Part shown: positions 40,853 to 47,980 of the stretch, piece by piece
How positions within the stretch are numbered: the stretch's first letter is position 1
How the letters are laid out: every line of letters starts with the position of its first letter
Assembly: GCA_019752295.1 (NCBI GenBank)
Contig: JAIEMK010000066.1
Location: forward strand, 1-47,980
Length of the DNA: 47,980 nt
Origin: Chitinophagaceae bacterium
Lineage (GTDB): Bacteria; Bacteroidota; Bacteroidia; Chitinophagales; Chitinophagaceae
Direction of reading: 5' to 3'
Position numbers and translations under genes: made by a program
Notes under the pieces: generated by a model
What the model saw: the letters and a program-made list of their open reading frames with translations, nothing else
Databases searched by the model: none
What the model was told of the DNA's origin: nothing

Positions 40853-43765
40853 TTATCTGCCACTGGCTTTAATTGCACGATTCAAATTTTGATTAAAAGC
40901 TTCTAATCCAATCAATGTTTCCAAACTAAGGTGCATTCGATAGCGCCAATAATGTTTAGGATTTGCAGGTACATTAATTCTTTCATCGTTTGGATTTTCC
41001 CGACGGATTGCCGGATCGATTCCAAGAATGTCCTGCAGTTGAAAAATACTCCACATGGCAGGTGAATATAAATGCTGCATTACAATTGCATTATTAATCC
41101 AAGCTTCACAGAAAAAAGGCGCTTCACCCCACTGGCCCAATTCGTGGTTATAAAATTTCTGAATGCTTATTCGATCTTCTTCCCACCAACCCCTGATAGT
41201 ACTCATGTCGTGTGTTGACGGAGTAACTACGCTCAAATAAGGAGCATCGTTAGGATGAAAAAATTCTTTCTTTGGATCTTTCGGCATGCGTTGTATTTCC
41301 AAACTCAACAAACCCAGTTGTTTCATTACGTCAGGTACGCATGCAGGAACCATCCCAAGGTCTTCACCACAAACAAGCATATTGGTTACACGCTTTAAAG
41401 CGGGCAGTTTTTGTAAGGCTTCCTTCATCCAGAAATCATCCTGCCGCTTATAAAAATATTGAACATAGAGTTCTCTCAGTTGGTGTTGGGTATGACTATC
41501 TAGGTTTTTAAAGGAACTGGTATTTTCCATTCCAAACCTGAAATGGTATTGCTGTCCCTGAGAACCTTCCACTTCAAACAAGATCACGTTACTGATGAGG
41601 TCAAATAATTGTTGCTTTTGTTTTTGATGGTACTCGTCATCCTCCAGATTTTGAAAATATTGCTCAACCAAACGTTGATTTGCAAAAGCAGGTTTCAACT
41701 GATAGCCTGCATAGGTATCGGCATCCAGAAATAACTCTTTGGCCATTTCATTTTCGTATCCAAATATTTCCCACAAAATATTTTCTGTGATATAGGGTCT
41801 GGTATATCGATATTGATCGAACCAGATATTTTTAGAATTAAATTCATTGATGTGCATCGGAATTGATGGAACGAAATAGCCCATAATACCTTCAACAGAA
41901 TGCATTGGGATACTCCAGATTCTAAAGAACCCGAGTATATGATCAATCCTGAAAGCATCGAAATAATAACTCATCTGCTCAAACCTTTGCTTCCACCAAG
42001 CAAATCCGTTTTCCTTCATCTTTTGCCAGTTATAAGTAGGAAAGCCCCAGTTCTGGCCCTTCACCGCAAAGCCATCCGGCGGCGCTCCAGCCTGCATATC
42101 CATATGATATAATTCAGGATGCTGCCATGCATCAGCACCAAAACGATAAATACCAATTGGAATATCGCCTTTTAAAATGATGCCATTTTCATGAGCATAT
42201 TCTGTGGCAGATTTTAATTGCAAATGCAATTTGTATTGGATAAAATAATGCAATGCAATGCCATTAAAAGATGCAGCTCCTGGAAGAATCAGTGCATTAA
42301 TCTCAGGCTCCAGATATTGATTGTTTGCAGGCCACTGATTAAAATCTGCAGTATGATATTTATCTCTTAAATAACAAAAAGCAGCATAAGGCACCAGCCA
42401 ATGCTTATTCTGTTCGAAGTATTCAACAAAATCTTTCTCCTTTAAAAATTGATTCTTATTTGATTCAAAAACTTTTTTAACAAAACCCAATTTGTACCGA
42501 TTCACTGCCTCGTAATCAACTTCCGCCAATTCATTCAAAGAAGATTTTTCTGCCTTTAATACAGTCAAATCATCCTTTGTATTTTCATCAGCCAACAGAT
42601 CAAGATTCAAATACATGGGATGCAGGGCAAACGCAGAAATGGAAGCATAAGGGTACGAATCAGACCATGTATGGGTTGCAGTGGTGTCGTTTACAGGTAA
42701 AATCTGAATCAGTTTCAGTCCTACTTTTTTTGACCAATCAACCAACAATTTCAAATCTTCAAATTCACCTACCCCAAAACTGTTTTCACTCCTTAAACTA
42801 AAAACAGGAATTGCTAGACCAGCACCTTTCCAATTTAATTCTGGCAATACCAAAAATCCATCGTGAATAATAGTTTGTTCTTGAGGTAAATTGGTTTCGT
42901 ATAATACTCGGTTATTGCCCTGTTCAAATTGCAGGAAAGTTTTATTGATGGTATCGTATACACCGTATTTATATGCAACCGGAAAAACTTCTTTAGAAAG
43001 ATCTAAACCTACGGTATAATAATTTTCTCCTTTGGCGCGATGCATTAAAATCGGCTTACTGCTATCCCATTTCGACAAGCCCTTACAACTTCCTAAAACG
43101 CAGATTGTTTGGCCCTTGGGTAGCAAAGGTGTTTTTACTTTAAAAAAGTGTGTCGGATTTTTTACCGCAGGAATAATTACACTGGTATGGTTAGCTTTCA
43201 ACAAAACATTTTTGAAAGGCTCTGTATAAAAAGCATTTTCAAAATATCCTCCAAAGTTCCATGAATCAAGCGTAATAATGTTTTCAGCTTCAAAATCAGA
43301 AAGTACAAGTACTTTATCATTGCCTGCATCGAAGCTAAAACTACCATCCGTATTTCGTAGAATATAATGATAATTGATATGATTAGTAATTGGCGTAGTT
43401 GCAGGAATATCCAAATCGAGCGACCATTTATCGTCATTATTATAATACATTGAAACCGCTTTTAATGGGTCTCCATTACCTAATAACGGATGATCACCGC
43501 AAACAAAAATTTCCTGACCATACACGGTATGATATCTAAGCTGAAAACGAATATGACTGATCACTTTGCTGGATTGTTTTATTTCTGAAGTAACTTTCTT
43601 TTTTTCTGTAGCAGTTTTTTCTTTCCCTGAACTTTTATGTTTCGTTTCAGATGGAACCCGGGGGGATTCTATTTTTTTTGCGGCCTGTTTTGTCTGATTT
43701 GTTTCTGCAGCTTTTTTATCCCCTTTCGGCAATTGGGATGCAATCGTTTGTTTTTCAGTATCCAA
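40853..43765 (-). CDS. malQ: 4-alpha-glucanotransferase (GH77) with two CBM20 domains, DPE2-like
   Basis: 970 residues. After a Lys/Ser/Thr-rich tail (1-67) come two starch-binding CBM20-like modules (about 68-175 and 203-305), then the GH77 domain with nucleophile D608 (FRIDHILGFFRIW), acid/base E801 (GEDLGMVP) and D853 (STHDMSTIRGWWE). The gap between D608 and E801 is about 145 residues longer than in short bacterial amylomaltases, the insertion known from plant DPE2 and some bacteria. It transfers glucan chains between maltose and glycogen-like acceptors. The start is TTG at 43765, with GAGGA just upstream; no ATG lies before the CBM. Confidence 0.9.
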   Translation of the reverse strand: MDTEKQTIASQLPKGDKKAAETNQTKQAAKKIESPRVPSETKHKSSGKEKTATEKKKVTSEIKQSSKVISHIRFQLRYHTVYGQEIFVCGDHPLLGNGDPLKAVSMYYNNDDKWSLDLDIPATTPITNHINYHYILRNTDGSFSFDAGNDKVLVLSDFEAENIITLDSWNFGGYFENAFYTEPFKNVLLKANHTSVIIPAVKNPTHFFKVKTPLLPKGQTICVLGSCKGLSKWDSSKPILMHRAKGENYYTVGLDLSKEVFPVAYKYGVYDTINKTFLQFEQGNNRVLYETNLPQEQTIIHDGFLVLPELNWKGAGLAIPVFSLRSENSFGVGEFEDLKLLVDWSKKVGLKLIQILPVNDTTATHTWSDSYPYASISAFALHPMYLNLDLLADENTKDDLTVLKAEKSSLNELAEVDYEAVNRYKLGFVKKVFESNKNQFLKEKDFVEYFEQNKHWLVPYAAFCYLRDKYHTADFNQWPANNQYLEPEINALILPGAASFNGIALHYFIQYKLHLQLKSATEYAHENGIILKGDIPIGIYRFGADAWQHPELYHMDMQAGAPPDGFAVKGQNWGFPTYNWQKMKENGFAWWKQRFEQMSYYFDAFRIDHILGFFRIWSIPMHSVEGIMGYFVPSIPMHINEFNSKNIWFDQYRYTRPYITENILWEIFGYENEMAKELFLDADTYAGYQLKPAFANQRLVEQYFQNLEDDEYHQKQKQQLFDLISNVILFEVEGSQGQQYHFRFGMENTSSFKNLDSHTQHQLRELYVQYFYKRQDDFWMKEALQKLPALKRVTNMLVCGEDLGMVPACVPDVMKQLGLLSLEIQRMPKDPKKEFFHPNDAPYLSVVTPSTHDMSTIRGWWEEDRISIQKFYNHELGQWGEAPFFCEAWINNAIVMQHLYSPAMWSIFQLQDILGIDPAIRRENPNDERINVPANPKHYWRYRMHLSLETLIGLEAFNQNLNRAIKASGR

Positions 43766-43784
43766 GGTCCTCGTATTTATTACG

Positions 43785-43815
43785 TAAAAATAAATAAAAC
43801 AATGTGTATTTCAAA
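43785..43815 (-). promoter_or_regulatory. Promoter of malQ
   Basis: On the minus strand TTTG (43812-43815), 19 nt, then TATTTTTA (43785-43792), one mismatch to TAnnTTTG. The start point would be near 43779, about 14 nt before the TTG start, leaving room for GAGGA. Confidence 0.55.
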
Positions 43816-43832
43816 CACAATAATTTAATGTT

Positions 43833-45434
43833 TTATTGATTTATAATCATATCTGAACCTTTTTCTCCAATCATGATGGCAGCAGCATTGGTATTTCCTG
43901 AAACAATGGTTGGCATAATGGACGCATCAACCACTCTTAATTTTTTTACACCATACACCTGAAGCTGGTCATTTACAACCGCCATCTGATCATTTCCCAT
44001 TTTACAGGTACCAACAGGATGATATAAGGTTTCCAGCGTTTTACGGATATGAACCTGCAAAGCATCGTCTGTTGCCGGAAAGGCAGGAAAAACAACAGCC
44101 TGCGGAGAATAGGGCTTAAAAGCCGCTGCAGAAACAATCTCTATTGCTTTTTTCATGGCAAATAAAAGTTTTTCGCTATCAGATTTAACCGATAGTAAAT
44201 TGGGTTGAATAACAGGATGCTCCCTTGGATTCGCACTATTAAGGGATATTGTGCCTTTACTTTCGGGCCTTATCAGGATTGCCAGGATACCAAAACCGTC
44301 TTTTTTCGAAAAGGTTTTTAAATTATACAGATCGGTGCTATAATCATCTGCAATTCCAATAGGCGCAAAATGCAACTGAATATCTGGTCTGAGTAAGCCT
44401 TCTTTACTACTGATAAAAGCATTTGCCTCTAGTGGACTATTCCCCAGCGGTCCTTTTTTAAATAGCAAAAATTGCAGAATCGCTTTGAACATTTTCCATG
44501 GCTTCAACAAAGAATTGGCAGTAGGAATGCTCGACAAGCCGCTAACCCCCGACCAAACATGGTCTTGCAAATTTTTACCAACACCCGGTAAATGTTTTAT
44601 TACATCAATTCCATGCATACGAAGTTCAGCTTGATCACCGATCCCCGAAAGCATCAAAATCTGCGGTGATTGAATTGCTCCGGCAGAAAGAATTACTTCT
44701 TTATTACAATTGATTCTTTCTGAATTGGAATTTGCTGTCAGCACTTCTACCCCAACAGCTACACCATCTTCAACGATCACCCTTTTAACAAGCGTATTTG
44801 TTCGCACGGTTAGATTCCGTCTTTTCATAACCGGCTTCAGAAAAGCCTTTGCCGTACTATGCCGCTGATTTTTTTTGATGGTAAATTGTAACATCCCTGC
44901 ACCCTCCTGCTCTTCGCCATTATAATCCGGATTAGTTGGTATTCCCACTTCATTACAAGCTTCTAAAAAAACAGCTCCCAGTTCAGAGGGTTGCTTTGAA
45001 AAACTAACATTCAAGAGGCCATCATTTCCATGATATGGGCTGCCAAATTGCTCATTATTTTCTGACCTGATAAAATAGGGCAATACCGATTCGTAGTCCC
45101 ATCCGCGATTACCCAACGCCGCCCATTCGTTAAAATCGGCTTTATTGCCCCTCACATAAGCCATTGCATTGGTGCTGCTGCTACCTCCTAAAGTTTTACC
45201 ACGTGGGATAAATATTTTTCGATGATCCACATGCTCCTGAGGTTCTGTCCAGAATGCCCAATCCACTTCGGTTCTGTTCAATTGTGTATATGCTCCTGGG
45301 ATCTGTATTTCTTTTTTTTTATCAGCGCCACCTGCTTCGATTAGTAACACCGAATTTTTATTATTTTCAGATAAACGATTGGCCAAAACGCAACCCGCAG
45401 AACCTGCACCAACAATGATATAATCGTAAGACAT
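43833..45434 (-). CDS. GMC-family FAD-dependent oxidoreductase (choline dehydrogenase-like)
   Basis: 533 residues. The FAD-binding Rossmann loop GAGSAG is at 8-13 (DYIIVGAGSAGCVLANRLSE), followed by the GMC signature GKTLGGSSSTNAMAYVRG. A second GMC signature, GAIQSPQILMLSGIGD, is in the middle, and the catalytic His/Asn pair appears in HPVGTCKMG and IVSGNTNAAAIMIGEK. It oxidises an alcohol; choline is only the best-known substrate and no betaine genes are nearby. No signal peptide. It is upstream of malQ on the same strand, but malQ has its own promoter. Confidence 0.9.
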   Translation of the reverse strand: MSYDYIIVGAGSAGCVLANRLSENNKNSVLLIEAGGADKKKEIQIPGAYTQLNRTEVDWAFWTEPQEHVDHRKIFIPRGKTLGGSSSTNAMAYVRGNKADFNEWAALGNRGWDYESVLPYFIRSENNEQFGSPYHGNDGLLNVSFSKQPSELGAVFLEACNEVGIPTNPDYNGEEQEGAGMLQFTIKKNQRHSTAKAFLKPVMKRRNLTVRTNTLVKRVIVEDGVAVGVEVLTANSNSERINCNKEVILSAGAIQSPQILMLSGIGDQAELRMHGIDVIKHLPGVGKNLQDHVWSGVSGLSSIPTANSLLKPWKMFKAILQFLLFKKGPLGNSPLEANAFISSKEGLLRPDIQLHFAPIGIADDYSTDLYNLKTFSKKDGFGILAILIRPESKGTISLNSANPREHPVIQPNLLSVKSDSEKLLFAMKKAIEIVSAAAFKPYSPQAVVFPAFPATDDALQVHIRKTLETLYHPVGTCKMGNDQMAVVNDQLQVYGVKKLRVVDASIMPTIVSGNTNAAAIMIGEKGSDMIINQ

Positions 45435-45505
45435 ATGCTAAATATAGTTTAAAAAACGAATGCTAATTTCAAATTGAATTATATCTGCTTCCAATAAAAG
45501 CTGGT

Positions 45506-45513
45506 TATATTTG
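45506..45513 (+). promoter_or_regulatory. Minus-7 element TATATTTG before the carboxylase gene
   Basis: An exact TAnnTTTG match 20 nt before the ATG at 45534. No clear minus-33 element. Confidence 0.45.
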
Positions 45514-45533
45514 TAACTAACAAATGTTCGCTT

Positions 45534-47162
45534 ATGGATCAGGCTTTTAATAGTAATGAAGATTGGATGAAATTAATGGTTGGTCAAACAAAAAAACACC
45601 TCGAAAAAATTTATCAGGGTGGTGGCAAAAAAGCGCTGGAAAAACAAAAAGAAAAAAACAAACTTACTGCCCGCGAGCGGATTGCCTATTTATGCGACCC
45701 CAATACCAATTTTATTGAGATCGGTGCATTTGCAGGATTTGAAATGTATGAAGCTGAAGGAGGATGTGCTGCAGGAGGAACAGTTGCTGGTGTTGGATAT
45801 GTTAGTGGCCGACAGGTAGTAATAGCAGCAAACGACCAAACAGTTAAAGCCGGTGCATGGTTCCCAATTACCGGTAAAAAGAATTTGAGGATGCAGGAAA
45901 TTGCCATGGAAAATAATTTGCCCATTATTTATCTGGTAGATAGTGCTGGTGTGTTTCTGCCGATGCAAGATGAAATTTTTCCCGACAAAGAACATTTTGG
46001 AAGGATCTTTAGAAACAACGCTAGAATGAGTGCAATGGGCATTACACAAATTGCTGCGGTGATGGGTGCTTGCGTAGCTGGTGGTGCATATTTACCAATT
46101 ATGAGCGATGAAACACTAATGGTAGAAGGCAACGGAAGCATCTTCCTTGCTGGATCATATTTGGTTAAAGCTGCTATCGGAGAATCTATCGACAATGAAA
46201 CCCTAGGTGGTGCCGTAACACATACCGAAATCAGCGGCATTGCAGACTATAAATTTGAAACTGAGCAAGCCTGTTTGGATCATATCAAAAATCTGATCGG
46301 CAGATTGGGAAATCAACCCGAAGCAGGATTTAACAGAACAACTGCTACGCTACCCAAAAAAGATCCGAAAGAAATTTATGGCCAGTTGCCAAAAGGTAAT
46401 CAAAAGCCCTATGATATGCTGGAGATTATTGAAAGAATTGTGGATGACAGCGCATTTGAACAGTTCAAGGAAGATTATGGAAAAACCATTTTATGCGGCT
46501 ACGCACGCATTGATGGATGGTCGGTTGGGATCGTTGCTAATCAACGCCTAATTAGCAAAAATAAAAAAGGAGAAATGCAAATTGGGGGTGTTATTTATAA
46601 CGACAGCGCCGACAAAGCCGCTAGGTTTATAATGAATTGCAATCAAAAGAAAATACCCCTTGTTTTTTTACAGGATGTAACCGGCTTTATGGTTGGCAGC
46701 AGAAGTGAGCACAGCGGCATTATTAAAGATGGCGCAAAAATGGTAAACGCAGTTGCTAATTCGGTAGTTCCAAAAATTACAATCATTGTAGGTAATAGCT
46801 ACGGTGCAGGAAATTATGCCATGTGCGGTAAAGCATATGACCCCAGATTTATTTATGCATGGCCTTCGGCAAAAATTGCGGTGATGGGTGGTGAGCAAGC
46901 CGCAAAAACAATTCTACAAATTCAGGTAGCATCGATGAAATCAAAGGGTAAAGAATTAAGTGCTGAAGAAGAAAAAATAACACTCGAAAAAATAAAGAAT
47001 AACTACGAACAACAAACTTCTCCTTTTTATGCGGCAGCACGATTATGGGTTGATGCGATTATTGATCCGATCGATACCAGAAGATTCATTTCTGAAGGAA
47101 TCAATGCATCTAATCAACAACCTCATATCGAAAAATTCAATCTAGGATTATTACAAGTTTAA
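45534..47162 (+). CDS. Acyl-CoA carboxylase beta subunit, methylcrotonyl-CoA carboxylase type
   Basis: 542 residues, the carboxyltransferase subunit of a biotin-dependent acyl-CoA carboxylase. PDKEHFGRIFRNNARMSAMGI, QIAAVMGACVAGGAYLPIMSDE, GSIFLAGSYLVKAAIGE, and QDVTGFMVGSRSEHSGIIKDGAKMVNAVANSVVPKIT match the methylcrotonyl-CoA (MCC) branch more than propionyl-CoA carboxylase. The two glycine-rich oxyanion segments (VAGGAYLP and GNSYGAGNYAMCG) are intact. In that case it belongs to leucine breakdown. The biotin carboxylase/BCCP alpha subunit is not adjacent in the window. Confidence 0.88.
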   Translation: MDQAFNSNEDWMKLMVGQTKKHLEKIYQGGGKKALEKQKEKNKLTARERIAYLCDPNTNFIEIGAFAGFEMYEAEGGCAAGGTVAGVGYVSGRQVVIAANDQTVKAGAWFPITGKKNLRMQEIAMENNLPIIYLVDSAGVFLPMQDEIFPDKEHFGRIFRNNARMSAMGITQIAAVMGACVAGGAYLPIMSDETLMVEGNGSIFLAGSYLVKAAIGESIDNETLGGAVTHTEISGIADYKFETEQACLDHIKNLIGRLGNQPEAGFNRTTATLPKKDPKEIYGQLPKGNQKPYDMLEIIERIVDDSAFEQFKEDYGKTILCGYARIDGWSVGIVANQRLISKNKKGEMQIGGVIYNDSADKAARFIMNCNQKKIPLVFLQDVTGFMVGSRSEHSGIIKDGAKMVNAVANSVVPKITIIVGNSYGAGNYAMCGKAYDPRFIYAWPSAKIAVMGGEQAAKTILQIQVASMKSKGKELSAEEEKITLEKIKNNYEQQTSPFYAAARLWVDAIIDPIDTRRFISEGINASNQQPHIEKFNLGLLQV

Positions 47163-47182
47163 AATTATTTTGATTAGCTCAA

Positions 47183-47190
47183 TACATTTG
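47183..47190 (+). promoter_or_regulatory. Minus-7 element TACATTTG before phzF
   Basis: An exact TAnnTTTG match. It ends 12 nt before an ATG at 47202 and 54 nt before the ATG at 47244 that begins the conserved protein. Confidence 0.45.
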
Positions 47191-47243
47191 TACAATTCTG
47201 AATGGATTTAAGTTTCTTTGCCAATAGTAAATCATATATAAAA

Positions 47244-47924
47244 ATGCAATACCCGATTTATACAGTAGATGCTTTTGCTGAAAAATTGTTCAGCGGAAAT
47301 CCAGCCGCAGTGTGTCCTTTAGAAACTTGGTTACCCGATGCAACCATGCAATCGCTGGCAGTAGAAAACAATTTATCTGAAACCGTATTTTTTGTTCCAG
47401 AGAATGGCGATTATCAAATCCGCTGGTTTACTCCAAGCACAGAAGTTAAATTATGTGGTCATGCCACACTTGCATCAGCACATATTCTGTTTACTGAATT
47501 GGGATATGCAAAGGATGAAATTATTTTTCATTCAAAAAGTGGACCACTAAAAGTAAGCAGGCTGGAAGAAGGTAAAATTAAACTCAACTTCCCGTCCAAT
47601 CCTCCGGAAGCTGTAACAGATATTCCATCGGGTTTATTCGAAGGCTTAGGTATCGAATCAGCTCCGGTTTATAAAACCTCTTTCGATTATATGGTGGTTT
47701 TGGAAAATCAAGCGGCAATCGAGAAACTAACACCCGATTTTAATACTCTTGCAAGCGTAGAAGCAAGAGGTGTTATTGCAACTGCTATTGGAAACGATGT
47801 TGATTTTGTTTCGAGATGTTTTTATCCTCAAAGTGGTGTTAACGAAGATCCGGTTACAGGTTCAGCACATACCATCCCGACAATTAGCCCGCTAAAAGTC
47901 GGTAAAACCCCTCAAATCGTATGA
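47244..47924 (+). CDS. PhzF-family isomerase/epimerase, C-terminally truncated
   Basis: 226 residues from ATG 47244 (MQYPIYTVDAFAEKLFSGNPAAVCPLE), the normal family start; an ATG at 47202 would add 14 residues. The diaminopimelate-epimerase-like fold is recognisable with the general base E46 (NNLSETVFF) and WFTPSTEVKLCGHATLA. The second half ends at the active-site motif NEDPVTGSAH, after which homologues continue for roughly 35-60 residues with a Pro-Tyr-Trp segment and a final beta region. Here only TIPTISPLKVGKTPQIV follows, then TGA. The closing strands of the second domain are missing, so the product may be inactive. The break coincides with nested palindromes. Confidence 0.75.
   Translation: MQYPIYTVDAFAEKLFSGNPAAVCPLETWLPDATMQSLAVENNLSETVFFVPENGDYQIRWFTPSTEVKLCGHATLASAHILFTELGYAKDEIIFHSKSGPLKVSRLEEGKIKLNFPSNPPEAVTDIPSGLFEGLGIESAPVYKTSFDYMVVLENQAAIEKLTPDFNTLASVEARGVIATAIGNDVDFVSRCFYPQSGVNEDPVTGSAHTIPTISPLKVGKTPQIV
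47877..47902. repeat. Imperfect nested palindrome at the phzF break
   Basis: Outer arms CCGAC (47877-47881) and GTCGG (47898-47902), AA on each inner side, and an inner TTAG-CCCG-CTAA hairpin. It starts about 10 nt past the last conserved PhzF codons. Confidence 0.5.
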
Positions 47925-47940
47925 TTTAAGGGGTTTTTTA
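47904..47940 (+). terminator. Intrinsic terminator overlapping the phzF stop codon
   Basis: Stem 47904-47918 with 47923-47937 (AAAACCCCT...AAATC with GATTT...AGGGGTTTT; one mismatch), loop GTAT, followed by a T-rich tract. The TGA of phzF (47922-47924) lies inside the hairpin. Nothing is recognised in 47941-47980. Confidence 0.8.
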
Positions 47941-47980
47941 TTTTATTTTAACCCAAGTTATTCAAGTAAAATCAAAGAAA

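Noticed and set aside
45506..45540. A leader-repeat copy before the carboxylase gene (CTAACAAATGTTCGC)
   Set aside because: Shares about ten bases with the reverse complement of the core, with shifted spacing and wrong orientation; chance in AT-rich DNA.
47800..47980. Integron attC site or IS200/IS605 end at the phzF break
   Set aside because: Palindromes are present, but no GTTRRRY/RYYYAAC core pair was found and no transposase is in view.
1..47980. CRISPR arrays, toxin-antitoxin pairs, phage defence or biosynthetic clusters
   Set aside because: No regularly spaced repeats, no cas or restriction genes and no core biosynthetic enzymes were seen on either strand.

Overview
The window is ordinary chromosomal DNA from a member of the Bacteroidota, most likely a Chitinophagaceae-like organism. 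Three things point there: Bacteroidota promoters (minus-33 TTG or TTTG, about 19 nt, minus-7 TAnnTTTG), which can be read in front of several genes; lineage-typical families (DUF4294, DUF3078, a conserved unknown protein between lptE and secG, a Cys-type CcmE); and weak use of Shine-Dalgarno sites with several TTG starts. Genes are densely packed on both strands. I see no phage, transposase, CRISPR array or defence island.

Layout. 1-5.6 kb: topoisomerase IV subunit B (cut by the left edge), a YkgJ-type Cys-cluster protein coupled to a NamZ/DUF1343 protein, TcdA, a secreted YCF48-like beta-propeller and a small ferredoxin-like-fold protein. 5.6-9.4 kb: an accessory-looking stretch with a membrane protein, the C-terminal remnant of a Gfo/Idh/MocA oxidoreductase, a SulP transporter fused to a beta-carbonic anhydrase, a small secreted protein and tRNA-Val(UAC). 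9.6-14.3 kb: clpS and aat (N-degron pathway), DUF4294, and a ccmE-ccmF cytochrome c maturation operon. 14.5-21.5 kb: an arginase-family ureohydrolase, a radical SAM enzyme, EamA and TSUP transporters, a TonB-like protein and folC. 21.5-26 kb: two Nudix hydrolases coupled to a YfiT/DinB protein, an orphan ABC ATPase and an aspartate kinase. 26-31 kb: a hybrid histidine kinase, an L,D-transpeptidase, purK and DUF3078. 31.4-38.3 kb: a co-directional run of miaB, a sigma-54 activator, lptE, a conserved unknown gene, secG, mltG and yihY, much of it about envelope assembly. 38.3 kb to the end: trmH, a 4-TM protein, a dipeptide epimerase with a DPE2-like MalQ, a GMC oxidoreductase, a methylcrotonyl-CoA-type carboxylase beta subunit and a C-terminally truncated PhzF.

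The most notable observation is a 70-nt ungapped repeat (61 of 70 identical by my hand alignment) that ends exactly on the start codon of two peptidoglycan genes 7 kb apart on opposite strands: the L,D-transpeptidase (copy 29017-29086) and mltG (copy 36250-36319). It may be a shared leader or regulatory element. Other points for follow-up are the truncated PhzF whose break coincides with nested palindromes, the oxidoreductase remnant abutting the SulP-carbonic anhydrase gene, a perfect 11-bp inverted repeat in front of that gene, and extra cysteines in the radical SAM enzyme. All reading was by eye: no homology search or structure prediction was run, and domain names rest on recognised motifs.
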